From assembly GCA_002372505.1 (NCBI GenBank), contig DFGY01000097.1:1-10187 (forward strand): a stretch of 10,187 nt of DNA, in the 5' to 3' direction. Shown here one piece after another: positions 6,862-10,187 of the stretch. The first letter of the stretch is position 1, and every line of letters begins with the position of its first letter. Origin of the DNA: Firmicutes bacterium UBA3738 (GTDB lineage: Bacteria > Bacillota > Clostridia > Peptostreptococcales > Anaerovoracaceae). Below the pieces are notes generated by a model. That model did no database searches. It was not told where the DNA came from and saw nothing but the letters and a program-made list of their open reading frames with translations. Position numbers and translations under genes: made by a program.

Positions 6862-7911
6862 TTATTTTACTTTTACCTTTACTACTTGTGAGAATGCTCC
6901 TGTATATGCTTTCCCATCCGCTTTGGCGTAAGCGCGGACTTTGTAGTAGTAATTCTTTTTGTTCTTTAATTTTTTATTTGTGTAGCTGAGCTTCTTTACT
7001 GTAGCTACTTTCTTGAACTTCCCGTCCTTCTTTGTGGCTCTGTAAACCTGATAGCTCTTTGCGCCTACAACCTTCTTCCATTTCAGTGTAGCCTTTTTCT
7101 TGCCTGCAGTCTTCTTGGTGATTTTAGCCTTGTCCAGACCAACTGTGACTTTGGCGATTGCTCCTGCAAATCCACTTTCTACATTATTTCCACCCCAGTC
7201 CTTATAGTTGACTGTGCCGGATACAGCAATGTGGTGAACGCCTACCTTTGAAAATTTTGCTGCCGCCTTTCCCTTAGAACACGTGGTCTTCATGGCTGTC
7301 ATTTTTCCTGTCTTCGGATTTACTTCGTTTATTACAGCATCTGTCGGTACAATCTGCGTTCCAAAGTTGTCAGCAACAACTTTCATTGATACTTTTTTTC
7401 CGGCCTTAACTTTGTATGCCGCTTTATTCAAGGATCCGTATAGCCCGGCGTAATTGAAGTCATCGTAGGACATAGCGAAGAGTTTGTCTCCGGCCTTTAC
7501 CTCATCGGATACGCTGTTTACGCCCTTATCATTGACATAGTACAAACCAACAAAAGCATTATCAAATTGCTTGGCCATTGAGAGTCCGGTCATGCCTGGG
7601 TATTTAGTTATATCAACGTGTTCCTTAAGATTTTTCTCGCCGTATTTTTCTATATGCGCTGCGATTATTACATCCGCAAAAGATACTCCGCCAGGCTCTT
7701 CATCTTTAAACTCGGGGAAGTACTTTTCCACCAGACCCGAAGTGGCGGTTATTTCCGTTTGTACCATGTGAATCTTTGTCGGTGTTCCGGCTGCGAATTT
7801 AACCTTTACGCTTTTGCTGTCATCGCCTGCAGCCAGTGCTGCGCCCGGCAGCATTGCCATGGCTACTGCCAGGGACAGTACGATTGATAGAATTGTTTTT
7901 GATTTTCTCAT
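6862..7911 (-). CDS. Secreted protein: DUF4430/transcobalamin-like domain plus Fn3 module, 349 aa
   Basis: A signal peptide occupies residues 1-28 (hydrophobic 7-24, cleavage after AALA). Residues about 35-155 resemble DUF4430 (PF14478, the transcobalamin-like C-terminal domain): a VSFADVIIAA helix (76-85), GLYYVNDKGVNSV (122-134) and VKAGDKLFAMSYDD (138-151) fit its helix, 'yyVNg' and 'GDkI..Y' pattern. Residues 160-258 form a second beta-rich region ending in an Ig-like HHIAVSGTV strand. Residues 262-349 are Fn3-like (ATLKWKKVVGAKSYQVYRA, YYYKVRAY) and very lysine-rich. No LPXTG motif or transmembrane anchor is seen. AGGAGG precedes the ATG at 7911, and the gene starts 20 bp after the propeller gene, so it shares the B12 riboswitch. 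By context it may bind corrinoid outside the cell. The DUF4430 call is by eye and moderate; the secretion and Fn3 calls are firm. Confidence 0.85.
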   Translation of the reverse strand: MRKSKTILSIVLSLAVAMAMLPGAALAAGDDSKSVKVKFAAGTPTKIHMVQTEITATSGLVEKYFPEFKDEEPGGVSFADVIIAAHIEKYGEKNLKEHVDITKYPGMTGLSMAKQFDNAFVGLYYVNDKGVNSVSDEVKAGDKLFAMSYDDFNYAGLYGSLNKAAYKVKAGKKVSMKVVADNFGTQIVPTDAVINEVNPKTGKMTAMKTTCSKGKAAAKFSKVGVHHIAVSGTVNYKDWGGNNVESGFAGAIAKVTVGLDKAKITKKTAGKKKATLKWKKVVGAKSYQVYRATKKDGKFKKVATVKKLSYTNKKLKNKKNYYYKVRAYAKADGKAYTGAFSQVVKVKVK

Positions 7912-7931
7912 TTTTGCCTCCTCTTTGTTTT

Positions 7932-9437
7932 TTACTTTGCCTTTATCATTTTTATATTTGAAAACTTTGTATAAACTTTTTTGCTTCCGGTCGTAGCCCT
8001 GTAAGCCCTGACCTTGTAATAATATTTCTTTCCTGCTTTTAGTTTTGTGTTGGTGTACTTTATGTTGGCGGCGACTTTTACGACTGTGGCAATCTTTTTA
8101 TATTTCCCCTTCTTCTTTGCTGCCCGATACACCATGTATCCATCGGCGCCGCTGACCTTCTTCCAGCTGAGAATTGCTTTCTTCTTCCCGGCCTTGGCAG
8201 TGAGCTTTACCTTGCCGGAGAAGTATCCCTTTGTAATGGCCATTATGTAGCCGCTGTCATTTTTGTAGAATAGGGTTCCTTCGCTGTCGCAGATTACCGG
8301 GGAGATGCAATACTGTTTGTTGTCCGGGAGGAGGAGGTTTCCTTTAACCGCGGCTTTGGAGTTGCCCGGCTCTACATAGTAAACTCCACCAACAGGAGAG
8401 TTATATGCGGCGTAAAGCTTCAGCCTTCCTCCGAAATTTGAAAGGAGCATTTCTCCCTGAACGTAGCCCGGGGTGGCGACGGAATACTTTCTCTTCATAG
8501 TTTCTACATCTACGACATCTATCTTACCTGCGGAGGTGCCAACATATGCTCTGCCCTTATGGACAAGCGGCACGCCGGTGGATTCCCCGGTGAGTGTAAC
8601 GCTCTTTGGCGCCGCCAGCTTTCCTGTCTCGCTGCTAAGAGAAGTTTTATATAATCTCTTTCCTTTGGTTACGAAGTACAGATTGCCGGAATCTGCGACT
8701 ATGCTGGAGCGGACTGAACCCGTAACTGTTATTTCCGACATAGGCTCCGGAAGTTCCCCTGCGTCTGTTCTTACCACCTTCACCCGGGCCTTCCCATCCG
8801 GGTCTGCCTCTTCCCCGAAGACGGCAAATTTATCCGTAACATAGGCTCCGACCCAGTAGTATCCGTTTTCATTTACGGCAAGTCTGGTGAAACTTCCGGT
8901 GTCCTGGTCTATTTTCACGAAGTAACTGTCTCCGCCTTTTCCGAAGGCGCCGGTGTATGCGCTATCTCCTTTACATATGATTGGGGAAATGGCCTGGCCG
9001 CCGAAGGATTTGCTGGTCCACAGTTTTTTCATTTTGCCTTCGCCGATGTCTATTGCCTCAATGCGCCCTTCGCTAAGGGGCACAAATATTTTATCCGCAC
9101 CGTTGTAGGCGGGGGCGATGGTTGTATAACCGAAGACTCCTTCTACTTTTAGTTTTTGCAGCACCTTGCCGTTGTTTTTATTTAGCTTGTACATGTAGCC
9201 GCCGGAGCCGATGTACATGTGGCTGCCAACAAGAAGGGGCGGTGTTACCGCATTAGCATATCCTGTCCCGAAACGTTTCTGCCATTTTATGTGGGCATTA
9301 GCCACACCTTGAGGCGTCTTTGCACCGGTTACTGCGGCCTTCGTCGGAACCGGCACCATGGAAGTGATTAATGCCGCTACAATGATGGCAGTCAGCAGTC
9401 TTGCTAATCCATATGTTCCTTTGTTTAAATAATTCAT
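7932..9437 (-). CDS. Secreted PQQ-like beta-propeller protein with C-terminal Fn3, B12-riboswitch controlled, 501 aa
   Basis: A signal peptide occupies residues 1-34 (hydrophobic 11-29, PTKAA cleavage). About eight propeller repeats run from 66 to 402, each with a 'P.l..g..vYvg...g.i.aiD..tGk' pattern, for example LVGSHMYIGSGGYMYKLNKNNGK (in part), APAYNGADKIFVPLSEGRIE, VPLVHKGRAYVGTSAGKIDV and SPVICDSEGTLFYKNDSGYI. An Fn3-like module (412-501) closely matches that of the next gene. PQQ binding itself is not implied. The frame is open 77 codons further to 9668, but that stretch is riboswitch and terminator RNA, so the start is the ATG at 9437; its ribosome site is weak (AAAGAAG). It is the first gene of a two-gene B12-regulated operon. 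By analogy to BtuG, a B12-binding propeller of Bacteroides, it may capture corrinoids at the surface. Sensor or structural roles remain possible. Confidence 0.88.
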   Translation of the reverse strand: MNYLNKGTYGLARLLTAIIVAALITSMVPVPTKAAVTGAKTPQGVANAHIKWQKRFGTGYANAVTPPLLVGSHMYIGSGGYMYKLNKNNGKVLQKLKVEGVFGYTTIAPAYNGADKIFVPLSEGRIEAIDIGEGKMKKLWTSKSFGGQAISPIICKGDSAYTGAFGKGGDSYFVKIDQDTGSFTRLAVNENGYYWVGAYVTDKFAVFGEEADPDGKARVKVVRTDAGELPEPMSEITVTGSVRSSIVADSGNLYFVTKGKRLYKTSLSSETGKLAAPKSVTLTGESTGVPLVHKGRAYVGTSAGKIDVVDVETMKRKYSVATPGYVQGEMLLSNFGGRLKLYAAYNSPVGGVYYVEPGNSKAAVKGNLLLPDNKQYCISPVICDSEGTLFYKNDSGYIMAITKGYFSGKVKLTAKAGKKKAILSWKKVSGADGYMVYRAAKKKGKYKKIATVVKVAANIKYTNTKLKAGKKYYYKVRAYRATTGSKKVYTKFSNIKMIKAK

Positions 9438-9464
9438 ACTCGCTTCTTTCGCTCTTCGTGCTTC

Positions 9465-9503
9465 AAAAATAAAAATAGCTGTGGCAACCTGAAGCCACAG
9501 CCC
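9465..9503 (-). terminator. Intrinsic terminator of the cobalamin riboswitch (expression platform)
   Basis: On the minus strand GCTGTGGC (9501-9494), an 8-nt loop (TTCAGGTT) and GCCACAGC (9485-9478) form a perfect 8-bp stem followed by TATTTTTATTTTT. A competing hairpin, ACAGC (9514-9510) with GCTGT (9501-9497), would occupy the terminator's 5' arm and act as antiterminator. The hairpin lies between the aptamer and the ATG at 9437, so the switch probably works by premature termination when B12 is bound. Confidence 0.85.
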
Positions 9504-9552
9504 GTTTACGCTGTTAAAATATCTGTATCCAGAGTCCTCGCCGGCAGACGTT

Positions 9553-9712
9553 CTTTCATGCAGGTCTTCCGGCTTATGCATACACCCTCTTCGCCTTCCC
9601 AGTAATTCCAGTGGCATACGTGAAAAGGGATCATCACTCACGGCGGCGGGACCGCTCAGGTTTTTCACCTGATTCCCTCTTAGCGGGCCTCCTCAATAGC
9701 CCGACATGAAAG
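9553..9712 (-). promoter_or_regulatory. Cobalamin (B12) riboswitch aptamer
   Basis: Read on the minus strand it carries the conserved cobalamin-riboswitch blocks in order: GGGAATCAGGTGAAAAACCTG followed by GCGGTCCCGCCGCC (9655-9642) and GTGA, GCCACTGG (9615-9608), GGGAAGGCGAAGAGGG (9600-9585) and AAGCCGGAAGACCTGC (9575-9560), the B12 box. The P1 helix is perfect: CTTTCATG (9712-9705) pairs with CATGAAAG (9560-9553). A terminator follows at 9465-9503 and a promoter precedes at 9731-9760. Families under this element are nearly always B12 uptake, synthesis or B12-independent replacements, so it ties the two downstream secreted proteins to corrinoid use. I am close to certain of the class. Confidence 0.96.
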
Positions 9713-9730
9713 CTTTCTATTTTTTAAGTC

Positions 9731-9760
9731 AGTATACCAATAGTTTTTTGACGCTGTCAA
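9731..9760 (-). promoter_or_regulatory. Sigma-A promoter of the B12-riboswitch operon
   Basis: TTGACA (9760-9755), an 18-nt spacer and TATACT (9736-9731) give 6/6 and 5/6 consensus matches. The start site is expected near 9724, about 12 nt before the P1 helix of the riboswitch. Confidence 0.85.
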
Positions 9761-9765
9761 TAGCG

Positions 9766-9791
9766 TTTGCATAGGTCCTTTGCATAGGTCG
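9766..9791. repeat. Tandem 13-bp direct repeat just upstream of the -35
   Basis: Plus-strand TTTGCATAGGTCC then TTTGCATAGGTCG, 12 of 13 identical, end 5 bp above the -35 of the riboswitch promoter. The spacing of 13 bp and the position suggest a binding site for an upstream regulator, adding a second layer of control; a chance duplication is possible. Confidence 0.6.
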
Positions 9792-9962
9792 CCCTCTCTT
9801 TACGAACGCGCGCGTGTATCTATCATAGTTAAATCGTTTTTTTGGGTTTGATATTTCGTTTCGGGAAATACCTTTCGGCATTAGAGAGGACCCGAATACA
9901 ATATAAGGGTATATTTTTTGTATATACGTTTGGGGTTTTGCGAGCGTCCGTAAAGAAAGGGC
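9791..9962. repeat. 172-bp gene-free stretch bounded by 19-bp imperfect inverted repeats
   Basis: GCCCTCTCTTTACGAACGC (9791-9809) pairs with GCGTCCGTAAAGAAAGGGC (9944-9962) at 17 of 19 positions. The interior is AT-rich, without an ORF, and has small dyads (TATTTC/GAAATA near 9851-9870; GTATAT/ATATAC near 9909-9928). It could be a small non-autonomous element (MITE-like) or a long-range RNA structure. No flanking target duplication is obvious. Confidence 0.45.
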
Positions 9963-9963
9963 T

Positions 9964-10018
9964 GCCCCCTGGGTGGGGGCGGGCTGCCGGTCCTTAAGAG
10001 CATCCTCCGGCTGCCCGC
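9964..10018 (-). terminator. GC-rich double hairpin downstream of the Big_2-like gene
   Basis: On the minus strand a 12-bp stem with one A-A mismatch (10018-10007 with 9990-9979) is followed at once by a perfect GCCCCC/GGGGGC stem with a 5-nt loop (9980-9964), then AGCCCTTTCTTT. The T run is broken, but the second hairpin is stable and correctly placed 60-115 bp after the stop codon at 10079, so it probably ends that transcript. Confidence 0.55.
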
Positions 10019-10078
10019 TCTTTCTGACTAATATTTCAGCGCGAGTTTGCCCGCTACTTTCTTAAGTCAATTGGTCTG

Positions 10079-10187
10079 CTACTTAACTGTAACTTTGAAG
10101 GTTGTGTATACGCCGTTCTGCGCGTATGCGTAGATGGTGCACTTACCCTTCTTCTTGGCTGTTACTTTGCCCTTCTTTACTGTAGCT
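10079..10187 (-). CDS. C-terminal end of a secreted Ig-like (Big_2-type) protein, 35 codons visible
   Basis: The minus frame from 10186 to the TAG at 10079-10081 reads ATVKKGKVTAKKKGKCTIYA and then YAQNGVYTTFKVTVK. The pattern 'vtakkkGkctIyAyaqnGvy.t.kVtVk' is the last two to three strands of a bacterial Ig-like group 2 (Big_2) domain, common at the C-terminal ends of secreted proteins in Clostridia. The lysine-rich VTVK end resembles the ends of the two Fn3 proteins to the left. Everything upstream lies outside the window, so its main function is unknown. Confidence 0.75.
   Translation of the reverse strand, partial: ATVKKGKVTAKKKGKCTIYAYAQNGVYTTFKVTVK

Noticed and set aside
1..10187. tRNA, rRNA, CRISPR array or complete insertion sequence
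   Set aside because: No cloverleaf with CCA-type arms, no rRNA signature, no regularly spaced repeats and no transposase were seen on either strand.

Overview
The window reads as a low-to-mid GC Clostridia (Firmicutes) chromosome. The evidence is strong AGGAGG ribosome sites, TTGACA/TATACT-type promoters, secreted proteins ending in lysine-rich Fn3 or Big-type modules, and an AAA-ATPase/PD-(D/E)XK gene of the kind abundant in gut and oral anaerobes. An Anaerovoracaceae/Eubacteriales-type host is my guess from style only. Every supported gene lies on the minus strand, so transcription runs from high to low coordinates.

Left third (1-4036): the N-terminal 1176 residues of a giant secreted surface protein (start 3530, running off the left edge) carry a signal peptide, a DUF11-like stretch and an SdrD_B-like domain. 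Base composition jumps inside this gene near 1200-1260, so it looks mosaic. Upstream lies a 506-bp gene-free stretch. It holds a perfect 20-bp inverted repeat (3658-3677 and 3997-4016) around a 319-bp segment, which contains a minus-strand terminator and promoter-like sequences in both directions. Immediately beyond is a tyrosine recombinase gene (4037-5062). Recombinase, inverted sites, switchable segment and surface protein is the classic layout of a site-specific DNA inversion (phase-variation) switch; here it is an inference from the sequence.

Middle (5063-6861): the recombinase has its own plausible promoter. Upstream of it is an AAA-ATPase-like protein with a C-terminal PD-(D/E)XK nuclease-like domain (5150-6712). 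A 10-bp dyad lies in front of that gene, over its likely -10.

Right third (6862-9790): a cobalamin (B12) riboswitch (9553-9712) has a clear promoter upstream and an intrinsic terminator downstream. It controls a two-gene operon encoding a secreted beta-propeller protein with a C-terminal Fn3 module (7932-9437) and a secreted protein with a probable DUF4430/transcobalamin-like domain plus a matching Fn3 module (6862-7911). B12 control, a propeller (compare BtuG of Bacteroides) and a transcobalamin-like domain together suggest an extracellular corrinoid-capture system in a Gram-positive cell. The open frame upstream of 9437 runs through the riboswitch and is not protein.

Far right (9791-10187): a 172-bp stretch bounded by imperfect inverted repeats, a strong GC hairpin cluster, and the last 35 codons of another secreted protein with a Big_2-like end.
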